From Cordilura impudica (Eukaryota > Arthropoda > Insecta > Diptera > Scathophagidae), in the NCBI GenBank assembly GCA_963682025.1, contig OY821517.1, positions 294,081,670 through 294,145,669 of the forward strand: 64,000 nt of DNA, read 5' to 3'. How positions within the stretch are numbered: position 1 is the stretch's first letter; each line of letters begins with the position of its first letter. A program made the position numbers and the translations under genes. Below are positions 1-11,170 of this stretch, in pieces. The notes beneath the pieces are model-generated. The model searched no databases, was not told the origin of the DNA, and saw only the letters and a program-made list of their open reading frames with translations.

Positions 1-105
1 CGACAGCAGGAGCTGCACCTTCTTTTGCGCCTCGATCAAATCGGCCGTCATGCCAGTTATGTCGTGTGGAGTACGGACGCCACCGTAAATCCAGAGCGTA
101 TTGCT
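1..105 (-). CDS. Possible edge fragment of a host exon (unidentified)
   Basis: Read on the minus strand from base 105 to base 1, one frame is open for 35 codons and continues off the left edge. It begins just after an in-frame TAA at 108-106 and encodes, in part, LWIYGGVRTPHDITGM followed by an amphipathic stretch rich in A, L, E, Q and K. The segment is visibly richer in G+C than the surrounding sequence, and many codons end in G or C, unlike anything else in the window. An AG at the presumed acceptor (rc of about 104-107) could mark a splice site, but the pyrimidine tract upstream is poor. I do not recognise the protein family. It could be an internal exon of a host gene on the minus strand or simply a GC-rich chance frame; no function is offered. 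Confidence 0.3.
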
Positions 106-220
106 TTACTTGCAACATAGCAGTTTGTGTTCAGCATTCAACATTGCTCAATCATTGCAACACCTTGCAAGAAGCATCAGAACAGTGATTTATTTAATTT
201 TTTTCATGTATTTAAATTTA

Positions 221-577
221 CTAGCAGACTCAAGCGCGAGTGCAATTTCTAGGCAGCTTTATTTTTCAACTTAGCCAATTCACAAACCAACACTTTTATG
301 GTTTATTATTATTGTGAATGAAGATAACAAACTCATTAACAAACACATTACCAATTTAATTAAACACACATAGCATATATATAATTTTATGTATGCGTTA
401 GTAGCAACCTTAAATTCAATTTATTCAAAATAAAGGAAAAAATTTAAAAATCTGTAAATCTGCAAAACAGCTAAAAAGAAATACCTTTCAAATAATATAC
501 GTTTGGCTAAAATCGGGGTAAAACGGTAAAACAAAACATCGGTCACAAGAAATCGCCTAGCCTATTAATATTATAGA
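221..577 (-). mobile_element. HelB Helitron, copy 1 (non-autonomous)
   Basis: On the minus strand the element starts TCTATAATATTAATAGGC at 577 and ends CTAG at 224-221. Just inside the 3' end is a degraded hairpin (around GCACTCG...CGAGTGC in better copies). The flanking bases are A (220) and T (578), the canonical Helitron A|T target. There is no coding capacity, so this is a non-autonomous derivative. It ends four bases before HelA copy 1. Its internal sequence (for example ACACACATAGCAT and CAAGAAATCGCCTAGCC) recurs in the other HelB copies listed here. Confidence 0.8.
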
Positions 578-1532
578 TACTTCTATACTAAAATAATAAA
601 GATGTTATGTGTGTTTGTTTGTAGGAGGTAAACTCTGTAACTACTCATCCGATTTTGAAAATGTAGGTTCCAATATTTAGAAAGGTCCTTAAGGATAGAC
701 ATATACATTGCTTTTGATATCTTTAGTGGGTGCGGCACCTCCCATATAAAGTGAATATTTAATATCATATATATTGAGTACTATGATAGAGAGAGCTTTG
801 CGAATTTGTGTGATGTCAACTATTATTTATGTTAGTAGCCATGCCGAAAATGGGTGGGATCGGACAAAAGAGCGTGGCACCTCTCATACAAAGTAATGTT
901 TCAATATTATATATCTCGAGTACTATGACAGACACAGCTTTGCAAATTTGTCTGAGGTCTTCTATTATTAATGTGAGTAGTCGAACAAAAAAATGGGCGA
1001 TATCGGCCCAATGGGCGTGGCATCTTCCATACAAAGTAAATATAAAATGTCATATATCTGGAGTGCTGTAATAGTGAGCCCATAAGTTAGTTATATGATT
1101 AATCGAACAAAAATGAGCATGATCGGAGCAGTGGGCGTAGTACCGCCCATATAAAATAAATATATAATATCATATAACTGGAGTACTATAAAAGGGAAAG
1201 CCCCGAAAATTTGCATGAGTCCATCAGATATTAATGTCAGTAGTCCGATAAAAATTGGGCGGAATGGAATTAGTGGGCGTGGCATCTCCTATATAAAAAA
1301 ATGAAGTACTACGAAAACAACAGTCTTGAAACTTTTGACAAGTATATTAATTATCAACAAGCAGATTCCAGCGCTCAAAATTCGAGTGCAATTTCTAACA
1401 ACTTAATTTTTCAACTTAGCCAATTCACAAACCGACACTTTTTTGGTTATTATTATAGTGAATGAAGACAACAAACTCATTAACAAACACATTAACATAT
1501 TTAATAAACACACACATAGCATATGTATAATT

Positions 1533-4500
1533 GGAAATGCAAATCATGTTTTAAAATTTTTGTAACATTTGAATTTTTGTAACATTTATTTTTTATTATT
1601 AAATTTACTTTATATGACTAAATGTAAATTTTATTGCATTGCTTTAGAATGTCATTATGTGACAAGTACATCATATGAACAAGTTGGCTCCAGAGATGGT
1701 AATGGTATAACATGGTACGTATCCTGACTAATCATAGACAGTGTTTCAGTGTTTGTCATTTAAATGCACAAAGTTTATGTAATAAACTTGATGAGTTTCG
1801 TCTTTTATTTGAAAATTCGGGTGTTGACGCTATATGTGTTTCTGAGACATGGTTCTGTGATAATGTTAGCGACAATATCTATGAGCTGAAGGGGTACTGT
1901 GTTTTTCGTTCCGACAGAAGTAGTCATGCTGGTGGTGTCGCAATTTATATAAAAAATAATATTTTATGTCAATTCAATTGTACACATAATATAGCTAATG
2001 ACGTGGAATATGTTTTTGTAGACGTAAATTGTCGTGGTGATAAACTTCTTCTTGGATGTGTATACAGTCCACATAAACGGATAAAGTTTGACAGTCTTAT
2101 CACGAAGCTGGAGCTTTCATCAATGTCATACTCCGAAGTCATTATATCAGGTGATTTTAATAACAATCTTTTCGATGTCAATGTTTAACTTGTCAGCTGT
2201 CAACACAACAAGACCTACACACTTCACGTCAACAAATAGCACTTTGCTTGATCTTTTCTTTACCAGTAATGAAAGTAAAGTCCTTCATTATGATCAGTTA
2301 GCAGCACCAGCATTTTCGAAGCACGATCTACTCTTCTTATCATGTGATTTTGCAACAGAAACCCAGCCCCAAACATTTACTTATCGTGATTTTAATAATA
2401 TTGATATCTTGGCTTTGTGATATGATCTTTGCTCTACTCCATGGGATCAAATTTTCTATTTACCGACTGTTGGAGAACAACTGTCATTTCTTAATGGTAA
2501 CATTTTAGGAATTTACAACAAACATATCCTCAACAAAATGAAAACTATTGAAAATAGAGATAGACCTTGGTTCACAATGGAAACCAAGATGCTAATAGAA
2601 CACCGTGATAATCTGTATCAGAAGTGGAAACGTTACGGGATATCAGAATATCACGACGAATATAAGATGGCTAGGAAAGCGGTTGTTTCCAAAATAAGGC
2701 ATGATAAGTCTTCCTATTATTTTAATAAATTTAATACAGCTATTGGAAGTAAAAGAACCTGGAAACAAATACGCGAATTTGGAATAAATAAGACAATTAA
2801 TCAATCACTGAATGTTGACATTAATGCGCTAAATGAAGCTTTTGTAAATATTCCACTACCAGCTGTAAATAACGAATTTTATGATGATTTTCCCTGTAAA
2901 AATTTAAACATTCCCAAATTTAACTTTCAGTGTGTAACACTAACAGAGGTAGTTGAAAGTTTCAATGATATTAAATCGAATGCAGTGGGCCTTGATAATA
3001 TACATCCCAGATTTATAAAAATGATTTTACCATGGATTGTCCGTTTCATAATGTACTTGTTTAACTCCATAATCACTACTAGCATCTTTCCAATGGAGTG
3101 GAAACATGCCAAAATTATACCAATACCAAAAACGGGTAACGAATATCGCCCGATTGCAATTCTTCCATATCTCTCAAAAGTTTTCGAGCACCTTTTACAC
3201 AGACAAATCTTTAGGACTTTAAAGGACAACAACTTACTTACAGAGCGTCAATCTGGTTTCAGGCCACAACATAGCTGTATAACAGCTTTATCTGATGTGG
3301 TTGAGGAGTTAAGAAGTAACATGGATGATGGAAAAATATCTTTTTTGGTTTTATTGGATCACTCAAAGGCATTTGACACGGTGCACCACTCAATTTTATG
3401 CCTCGAGCTGAAGAGGTTTTTTAACTTTTCTATATTAGCAGTTAGACTCATGTTTTCATATCTCACAAACAGATCACAATCTGTTGCTAATGGTAGCTCC
3501 ATCTCAAACTCACTGCAAGTTATAAGAGGGGTACCACAGGGTTCAATCCTTGGACCACTACTTTATTCGATATATGCCAATGATCTTCCACAGCAAAATA
3601 AATTCTCTAAGGTTCAGATGTACGCTGGTGACATTCAGCTATATTTAAGTAGTACCACGGATTCAATTATTTCCAAAACTCAAGAACTAAATTATGATCT
3701 CAAACGTATTCTAAATTGGGCAACGGCAAATGGTCTACGACTTAATCCAAATAAATCTAAGTGTATTATAATAAAGAAGAAAGTGATGCATTTGGAGAAT
3801 GAGATTAATGTCTTCCTTGGGGGCTCTAAAATTGACATCGTGGACTCTGTACGAAATCTCGGAGTTGTGTTTAATGGAACTCTGACTTGGTCAGATCATA
3901 TTAATCAATCCTGTGGCAGAATTTATTGTATGATAAGAAGTTTATGATTAACACAGCACTTTACTCCACTGAAAATAAGATTGCTACTTGCTAAAACATA
4001 TCTTTTGCCAACATTACTATATGCATCTGAGGTTTTCACAGGTTGCAACTCTAGGGATAACAGAAAACTTACAGTAACTTTCAACAACATTATTCGCTAT
4101 ATCTTTGGATTAAGAAAATTTGATCATGTATGCCAATACTCGTGTCACGTCTTACACATGTCATTTGACAACTATATTAAATTCAAGAACATTATATTTC
4201 TACATAAAATTATTATAACAAAGGCTCCAAAATATCTTTTTGAACGATTAAAGTTTGCAAGATCTTCCAGAGGGAATCGAATAATTCAATTTAAATACCG
4301 GGACCATGCCTCTGAATGTCAATTTTTTATTCTAACTATTCGTCTCTGGAATCAGCTTCCTAATGTCATGCAAAATACAAGCAACGCAATAGGGTTTAGA
4401 AAATTACTATACCAATACTTTAATTGATTTTATTTGATTTTTTTTTAATGTTTTTAAATTGTAATTTATAATATTTTAAATTTAGATTAAGAGTTACTGA

Positions 4501-4613
4501 TATTAAATATATAGTGAACAACTTATCTGATTCCATTACTGTAATTTATAAGATACTGTGTCTTGTTGTAATGGAAAATTGCATTTAATAAATAAATACA
4601 AATACAAATACAA
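1533..4613 (+). mobile_element. Non-LTR retrotransposon (Jockey/CR1-type), inserted in HelB
   Basis: A roughly 3.1-kb element with HelB sequence on both sides. It holds one long endonuclease/reverse transcriptase reading frame (1712-4427), a short AT-rich 3' UTR and a simple tail, AAATACAAATACAAAT, ending at about 4613. No ORF1 is seen and only about 180 bp precede the endonuclease, so it is probably 5'-truncated. No convincing target-site duplication is visible; the target seems to have lost about 30-45 bp. The clade could be CR1-, L2- or Jockey-like and needs a phylogeny. Confidence 0.85.
1712..4427 (+). pseudogene. Endonuclease/reverse transcriptase of the non-LTR element, inactivated
   Basis: Would encode the bifunctional ORF2 protein that nicks target DNA and copies the element RNA. 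The N-terminal apurinic-type endonuclease shows HLNAQSLCNKLDEF, SETWF and SGDFN (1712-2188). The reading frame shifts by one at about 2180. The second frame runs to 4427 and contains the RT blocks SGFRPQHS, FDTVHH and GVPQGSILGPLLYS, then QMYAGDIQLYL. The last is the catalytic box: the family has YADD, here YAGD (near 3620), which removes a metal-binding aspartate. Two in-frame stops (TGA at 2418-2420 and 3945-3947) break the frame, and the C-terminal domain continues after the second (3948-4427, ending in TGA-free sequence until the terminal TGA). Frameshift, two stops and an active-site substitution all say it is dead. Confidence 0.9.
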
Positions 4614-5181
4614 ATTACTAAAAATAAAGGAACAAATTCAAAAATCTGTAAATCTGGTGAACAGCTAAAAAGAAATAGCTTTAAAATAATATACGTTTGG
4701 TCAAAATCGGGATAAAACGGTAGAACAAAACATCGGTAACAAAAAATCGCCTAGCCTATTAATATTATAGATGTGAGTGGTCGTGGAAAGTATGGGCGTA
4801 ATCACCAAATTCAAAAATTGCCAAAATCAGAAATTGCCAAAACCGATAATAGCGAAAAAAAAATCGCCAGAAACAAAAATTATCTTCCAATATCGCTAAA
4901 ATAAAAAATTGCCAAATGATATTTTAAATTTAAGGCCAATAGTTAAGTGTTGCCAGTGTATCTCAGGGGCAGCCTTGCTCCAGAGTAGGAACACCGAAAA
5001 AATTTGATAATTATTGCACCGAATGAAAAACAAAAAATATTGTATATCAGAGAGCATTAGAATAAAAAATAAAATATTAAATAAATTTATTAAAATGTTT
5101 TAATTGCACAATACAAACTTCAAAGGAAAAATTTATTATGAAAACATACATGTCGTAGCGCAGCACGACAGGGCATAATAG

Positions 5182-5584
5182 TATTAAATAAAACCGAAAT
5201 TGTCAAAAAAAAAAAAAACATTTCTTGTGCCTTTTTATTACTTTATAGAATCTAAAATTAACAATCAAAACCATCAAAAAACACCCCTCAAGCAAAATAC
5301 CAGACAATTATTATAGTTCTCTGCGACGTTTTGACTATGTTAATCGGAGGGTTAAAACCCAAAATTTTTAGAAATTCTTATATGTGATACATATGAATTA
5401 TATTGCTTTTGTGATGACGCATTTCGGCTAGTTCGTGCTTCTCTGATTTTTCCCGACGATGCGTCTTATTTTCGATGGTGACAACCCTGAATTTGAATTT
5501 AGAAAATTTAAGACTTACTCCCATACAATACTGATGGGAAATAGTTTTTATTTGTAATTTTTTTTTAATTAGCAAATATAGTTT
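5182..5584. other. Intergenic, AT-rich, no feature recognised
   Basis: Contains a poly-A run near 5205-5218 and no coding or repeat structure I can name. Confidence 0.5.
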
Positions 5585-5900
5585 TTTAAACTCTTTCTTT
5601 TAACTCATACTCACTGTCTGCCTGTCTGCCTGTCTGTCTGTCTGTAGTGGGGCAACCCCATTCCCCCTTAACCAATTTGTCTGAAACTTGGCTTGTTGTC
5701 GCTACAGATTAATTTTGGGGTAGTGACGCACAGTCACGAGGAGACTAAAACCTCACTTTTCCTCATCCTATCGATCTGAAACTTTGTACATAGACTTCTT
5801 GTGACCAAATATTAATTTTAAAATAGTCACGCAAAGTCACGCACAGTCACGGAGAGATTCAAAACTCATATGCGTAAGGAAAGAAAGAGTTTTAACAGAA
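5585..5900. repeat. Repeat family F with short terminal inverted repeats
   Basis: The left end (AAACTCTTTCTTTTAACTCA, ~5588) is roughly mirrored by the right end (TGCGTAAGGAAAGAAAGAGT, ~5872-5891). Inside is a (GTCT)n tract at ~5618-5645 and repeated GTGACGCACAGTCACG / AGTCACGCAAAGTCACGC motifs at ~5721 and 5825. Related ends occur at 7790-7840 (reverse) and 40031-40180 (ACTCCCTTTATATTAACTCG). Class not resolved. Confidence 0.5.
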
Positions 5901-7499
5901 ACTGGGTTTCTATGGGTTAGATTATTTTAAAGACTATTTTCTGTAAATTATAAAACTATTACTGGAAAACAACTAAAAAGATTAAAGCCATCTTATATTT
6001 GTTGGCAATTTAACTCAGTAATAGACCATTACATTCGAATTATTACAATATATTTCACCCTTCCTTTTTGACAATTCAAATATATGTATGTAGGTAAATA
6101 CCACAAAATTTGATATTCATATCAAAGGTCATGAAATAATATTGATAGGAAATCAAATAACGACCACAGGGGTGCCACACCGAAAAAAAAAGAAGACAGA
6201 AAACAACAACTTATACACGATAATAAAAAGTGTAAACTCACAAAGGCCACAAGAAATGTGCAAACGTAAAAGCATAAAATGATACCGAAAACAAAAATCA
6301 TGACAAAATTGGTGATGCTGCTGCTATTAATGTTGTGAAGCTGATACTGATGCCTGGCAAACGATAACGATGACGACGACAACAACGATGAACGTTGAAC
6401 GTTGTACGACACAAGCAACAAGCATTTTGTCACCTTTAACGAACGAGATGTCAATATTAACACTCGGCACTATTGACTATTATTGACGACAAAAACAAAA
6501 CAAAAAAAAAAGGTAAAGGTAAATAGGAAGGACCTTTTTTATCTCGTTCTCAGTGTTGTTGCTGTGGTTTTTGTCTTTTAAGCCAGCATCTCCTGCAGCA
6601 CGTGCTAATATCAAATGGGAAATAAGGAAATATAACTAGCGATGAAAAATATGAGACGAAGAATAAAATATAATTTTATATGGATCCTTAAACATTTTTG
6701 TCCATGTCTCATGGCTCATTATGTTAATGAATTTGTTAAGTTACCAACAAAGTTTTTCAATAGTTTTTTTTTTTTTATATTGTCAAATACTTCGTTTGAA
6801 GGTGGTTTCTGTTAAAGGTCCTTATTTTCATTAGAAAAGACAGTTGGTGGTCCATTTTTTCTTTCTGCTTGCTGTTTTCATAAAATTAAAATTTACTTAA
6901 TTTCCAAAAAAAGAAGAAGAAAATGTCATATTTACCTTCAAATTAGTGGCTTAATCTCTTACAATACTCGTAAAATAACAGACATAGTTGTGTTAAATAG
7001 TTTCTGGTTTAGTTTGTGTTTGTTTTAAAATAGTTTTAAAATGTTATTGCTTATGGTAACCAGCATATAATACCATTTACACCTTTTATTTTGAAAGCAG
7101 CTGTTAATTTTTGGAATTTATGCATTTATAATGTAACCTTAGACAAATTATGTAATTTGTAGGTCTTTATAGGTATTAATTCAATCCCTGGCATTGTACT
7201 GTTCGTACTCGTAGTGCTTAAGCGACGATCCTATGATACGAGTACTTATATGAATAATTTTATTTCACAATAATTGTTAAAATTGATTAACTACTTTTTG
7301 AATCCCGAACTAATTGTAATAATAATTGTAAAATTATAGTGTACAATAATTTTCGGATTGTTGTACAGTGTTCACATAAAATCCGGTCACACACATGTTT
7401 TAATATTTATTTTAAGAAAAAAAATAATTTAATAAATTAATTTTAATTTTAATTAAGTTAATTTTAAATTTTAAGACCCCGCAAAACAAACCAAATACA
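5901..7499. other. Intergenic region, largely unique
   Basis: Mixed-composition DNA at 6120-6600 (short CAA-, GAC- and GAT-rich runs, e.g. GATGACGACGACAACAACGA) gives way to AT-rich sequence. No repeat family of this window is seen and no convincing exon. The open frame at 6122-6463 (minus) is low-complexity, with no recognised domain. This may be host intron or intergenic DNA. Confidence 0.45.
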
Positions 7500-7845
7500 T
7501 TAGAAAATAAAAACTAACCCATAAAAACCAAGTTTGTCTTATACTCCTTTTCTTTCGGTATGACTATTCGCATTCACATTAGATGATCTCACACTAATTT
7601 TCAAAGCTCTCCCTGTTATATAACTTGAGATATTTGATATCGAATAAGTATTTTGTATGGGAGGTGACATACCCCCATGATACGATGCGATTGAAAATTT
7701 GTTAGATAATTTTTATCATTGCCGCGAGTTTGCCTGTAAAGTTTCAACGCGATTGGAGCACGAGAAGAGGGTTAAAAATCGATCGGCAGTCAAGCACACA
7801 AGCAGACACTACGGGTTAAAATAAAGGGAGTAAAAATGATGAAAG
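7500..7845 (-). repeat. Repeat fragments related to family F and HelA units
   Basis: ACTAACCCATAAAAACCAAG (7505) resembles, in reverse, sequence at 5900-5925. The segment CAAAGCTCTCCCTG...GTATGGGAGGTG (7600-7670) is a reverse-oriented piece of the HelA tandem unit. GCAGACACTACGGGTTAAAA (7802) is the reverse complement of sequence at 40045-40065. This is a mosaic of old fragments with unclear boundaries. Confidence 0.45.
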
Positions 7846-8668
7846 TTTTTACTAATTAAAAATAAGATGTTGGCTTTCGATTAAAATTTTCCGTAAATTT
7901 TTTTTGTAAATTGTCATACTGACACTTTTTGGTGGCTGTTTCTCAAGTACAGGGAGCGAAATTTGCTCAGTCGCATGCTAAAAAAAAAACAACATATAAA
8001 TAACCTTTTGTTTGAGTGTACCGAAAATTTTGGTTTTGAATTTAAACTTCTCTTGATTACGTTCTCAAAAAAATAATTTTAAAAAGGTACTCAAACACGA
8101 TTATGTGAATTGATACGATTAGTCACAGGCGTGGTCTATAATTTCTATTCGAAAGTTGTTGAACTAGTTGCGGTATTTTGGAATATATTTCTGAACGATG
8201 CAATATGGCTGAAATTTTGATTTCATTGGCCAAAAGTCTAATTTTTTTGTCACCTATTTTTTAAACTTTAACACCATTTTGTAGCTAATATATCCAGATT
8301 AAGGTAGCCAAAAAATTAGGTTAAATTGTTGCTAGTTGTGGTCGTGGCATGCTGTCAAACTCAACTGTTTTTTAATCTCAGAAAAAGGTGAATTTTTTGG
8401 TTACTACTCGCATTTATCGTCGTAGGATGGTTGGATTGTAGTCTTTAGTTGTTGTAAGTGGTCGTAGCCCTACCGTTTAATATTAGGGGCATTATGAAAT
8501 ATTTATTAGACTACTATATTTTTCTTTGTCAAATTTCAACTCGAATAGAACTTCTAGGGAACAAGAAACGTATACCACCCGGAGAAAGGTAAAAGTCTCC
8601 TCTTTAACTGTATATATAAAGCGCTGACCAAAAAGTGGAAGTACGAGTGTATGTGAATGTTCATGGTT
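7846..8668. other. Intergenic, AT-rich
   Basis: No open frame of note and no repeat end recognised; short stretches resemble noncoding repeat sequence, but I cannot assign them. Confidence 0.4.
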
Positions 8669-8858
8669 CAAACTTCACGGCCGCCCTAAGTAGAAAAATT
8701 TCATATAGAAACAATCTATTCAATTATAACATAACAAGCTGAAATGCCAGAAACCGGTCCGATTAAGAATATAGAGTAGTTATGAATTTTTGAAATATAT
8801 GCTTTCTTCTTCTTCTTTACCACTCACCATTGATACTTTTACGATATTTACATAATTT
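8669..8858 (-). repeat. Repeat D, copy 1
   Basis: Shares CCAGAAACCGGTCCGATTAA and flanking sequence with copies at 18140-18344 and 49226-49445, in reverse orientation to the 18-kb copy. Homology stops at GGCCGCCCTAAG (left) and around ACCATTGATAC (right). It lacks the ~60-bp CTTCATCAGCGATTTATTG block present in the other copies. No tRNA promoter boxes convincing enough to call it a SINE. Confidence 0.6.
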
Positions 8859-8935
8859 TTAAGTATTGACAATTTTTTTTTTTTCAAATTCTGTCAAACA
8901 AATTCTGAAAAAGAAACAAAAAAGAAGGTAAGTAA

Positions 8936-10516
8936 AAAAACAAGTGAGAAAAATGTAGTCGGTCTAGGCCATGGTTTAGAGACCCTATCTCTTCGGTCCA
9001 ACTAATTGGATATAGAAAATAAGCATAAACCAAATTTGAGTGGCATTGTTATTAATTTTTTTTTTGGCTGCAGATATGAAATAGTTCATATCGGGTGCTA
9101 TATTTATATGGGGACTAGGCTGAAAAATGGAGCGATCCTGATCATATTAGGTAAAGTCACTGATATTTTTAAAAAATATATACGAACCAAATTTGACAAA
9201 AATCTGTGCAATATTTATACCCTATACCGTATAGTCGGTCTAGACCGACTATAATTATACCCTATACCACTATGTGGCTTGGGTATAATGACTTTGTGCT
9301 GCTGTTTGTAACTACCAAAAATATTTGACCTAGACCCATCTTTAATTATACCGATCGAATCAGAATCACTATCTGATTCGATTTAACGATGTCCGTCCGT
9401 GTGTCCGTCCGTCTGTATGTCCATGTAAACCTTGTAATCAAACTGCAGATCACAAATATGAATATATTTTGATGAAATTTGGTATGTAAGCTTTTGTCGG
9501 CCATGGGATGAACGCTATTGAAATTGGTGAGAATCGGTCCATGCGCAGACCTAGCCCCCATACAAATGACCCCTATGATATCGACATAAATTGCCATAAG
9601 ATCCAAATTGTCATATAGATCTTACTTAAATTGGGTTCGTATGCGTTTATTACATCCATTAATGAGCAGGCTAAAAATGATACCTGGGACAACTCTTAGT
9701 CATAGGCCCCATATAGAGCTGCTTCCCGATCTTCACTTAAATCTATCAAAAAACAAAAATATTCCACTGATTTTTCTCAAATTTGGTTTGTATATATTTT
9801 TGCAAAATACAAGAGACTTTACCAAACATAGTCAGGATCGTTCCATTTTTGGGCCCAGTCCCCATATAGATATAGCATCCGATATGAACTTTTTCATATC
9901 TGCAGCCAAAAAAATTAATAAAAATCCCACTCAAATTTGGTTTATGCTCATTTTCTATATCCAGTTAGTCGGGCCTAAGCGATAGGGTCTCTAAACGCAT
10001 GGTATAGGGTATCATATAGTCGGTCTGACTGACTATAATTTTCTTACTTGTTTTTGTGATAGATTTAAGTGAAAATCGGGAAGCAGCTTTATATACGGAC
10101 TATGACAAAGAATTGCCATATGTGGTTTATTTTTGGACAAATGATAAATGGATGTGATAAACACACACAAACCCAATTTGACTGAGATTTATATGATATT
10201 TTGGATCTTATGGCGATTTAAGTCGATTTCATAGGGGTCATTTGTATGGGGGCTAGGTCTGAGCATGAACCAAATTTCACCAGTTTCAGTAGTTCAGCCT
10301 ATGGCCAATAAAAGCTTACATACCAAATTTCATTAAAATATATTTATATTTGCGACCTGTAGTTTGATTAAAAGGTTTACATGGACACACAGACGGACAG
10401 ACGGACGGACGTACTTTGCTAAATCACCTCGGAAAGTGATTCTGAGATCGGTATAATAAAAGATGGGTCTAGGTCAAATATGTTTGGTAGTTACAAACAG
10501 CAGCACAAAGTCGTTA
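8936..10516 (-). mobile_element. Helentron A (DINE-1-like), copy 1, split by copy 2
   Basis: The minus-strand 3' end ACAAGTGAGAAAAATGTAGTCGGTC is at ~8938, and the body runs to ~9209 (...GTGCAATATTT). It resumes at ~10054 (GATAGATTTAAGTGAAAATC) and ends near 10516 at GTCGTTATACCC. The break falls inside a sequence that is continuous in other copies (GCAATATTTTTGTTTTTTGA). Between the halves sits a full copy in the opposite orientation plus an extra 3'-end fragment (9210-9255). It carries the (CGGA)n block near 10395 typical of the family. Confidence 0.8.
9256..10052 (+). mobile_element. Helentron A, copy 2, full length, inserted in copy 1
   Basis: 5' end TTATACCCTATACCACTATG at 9256; 3' end TAGTCGGTCTGACTGACTATAA, then TTTTCTTACTTGTT at ~10052. 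This layout (TATACCC start, 5' subterminal CCGTCCGTCC block, 3' GGTAT then a TAGTCG hairpin, then a CTTGTT-like end) matches Drosophila DINE-1/INE-1 as known from the literature. It is non-coding; open frames across it, such as 9346-9606, recur only because the copies are similar. Confidence 0.82.
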
Positions 10517-10539
10517 TACCCAAATAAATAAATACTTCA

Positions 10540-11170
10540 AAAAGGCATTTCTTTGATCGACGAACTCATCGCTGGAGTCTAATCTCTATCCGCAGAAGCA
10601 TTTCTAAAGGTTTGGAAAAGAAAAATATTCGCAAGGGGCCAAATCTTGAGAATATGGGGATTGTGGAGAAATTTAAAGCGATAGTCATACAATTTCATAA
10701 TGGCGACGGCGCACATGTGCAAACGTGCCGTCGGTTTTTTTTTTTTTTTCAAATAAGTAATCGTTGAAACGGTTCAATAGGTTGCAAGGAAATCTATATG
10801 AATATTTGCTTTACGCCTAGAGATCCTCTGTGTTCCTTGAACTCTGGTGTAATGTTATATAAACAAGTTTTAGTAACGGTTACGAAACGGTATAAAAACT
10901 TAACCTGGTTGAAGTTTTACATTGCCAAACAGTCATAAGAAATTGTCAGACGACTGCGTTTGTCATCAATTGTTATCAAGAGCGCCACAGATCTTGCGAA
11001 TAGTTTGTTCATTCCAAATATCATTCCAGGATGTTCTCAACACATTTTTTTGAAATGTCTACCATCTCAACTATTTCATACAACTTCAATCGGTGCCGAT
11101 TCAGAAAAGCAGCATGAATTTTGTTAAACATTTCATCAGTTTAGTTGGACTTCCTGAACGGAGTCCAGAT
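10540..11170 (-). pseudogene. mariner transposase relic
   Basis: Minus-strand translation from ~11145 gives TDEMFNKIHAAFLNRHRLKL, then YEIVEMVDISKKCVENILE, the second helix-turn-helix region of mariner transposases. After a stop and frameshift comes MNKLFARSVALLITIDDKRS, then RLTISYDCLAM, the block leading to the first catalytic aspartate (LLTIDQKxxR in the family). The first DE-W motif is not readable. Near 10600-10680 the C-terminal region is suggested by weak similarity to the YxxDLAPSDYxLF block. Several stops and shifts, no terminal repeats found. The element is clearly dead; it encoded a cut-and-paste transposase. Confidence 0.72.

Larger units (their letters stand above)
1358..4771 (-). 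mobile_element. HelB Helitron, copy 2, inserted in HelA and carrying a LINE
   Basis: The minus-strand 3' end is at 1358 (CAAG in place of CTAG, next to the GCGCTCAAAATTCGAGTGC hairpin). The 5' end TCTATAATATTAATAGGC is at 4771. Flanks are A (1357) and T (4772). Removing the element gives ...TTATCAA|TGTGAG..., which matches the uninterrupted HelA copy near 62568 (TTATCAATGTGA), an internal empty-site control. The HelB body is split by a non-LTR element between about 1533 and 4613. About 30-45 bp of HelB sequence found in copy 8 is missing at that junction. Confidence 0.88.
582..5181 (+). mobile_element. HelA Helitron, copy 1, split by HelB and a non-LTR element
   Basis: The 5' end TCTATACTAAAATAATAAAG at 582 and the following GTGTGTTTGTTTGTAGGAGG match the intact HelA at 61568. 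The 3' end near 5155-5181 (GTCGTAGCGCAGCACGAC, then AGGGCATAATAG) aligns with the intact copy's end, but the terminal CTAG has decayed to ATAG. Inside are about five ~143-bp tandem units, each with a GTGGGCGTGGCACCTCCCAT-like core (about 725, 869, 1012, 1130 and 1274). The body is interrupted by a HelB insertion (1358-4771), so the element proper is about 1.19 kb. It is non-autonomous, with no Rep/helicase coding. The sequence after the insertion (CCAAATTCAAAAATTGCC) continues homology with 62600-62880. Confidence 0.8.

Noticed and set aside
9346..9606. Recurring ~60-90-residue frame (MDLMAIYVDFIGVICMG...) also at 16857, 17760, 43145, 46789, 52394, 52816 and 53650
   Set aside because: It recurs because Helentron A copies are similar in DNA, and it runs antisense to the element. 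Length and ends differ between copies. A dN/dS test across many copies showing strong constraint would change this view.
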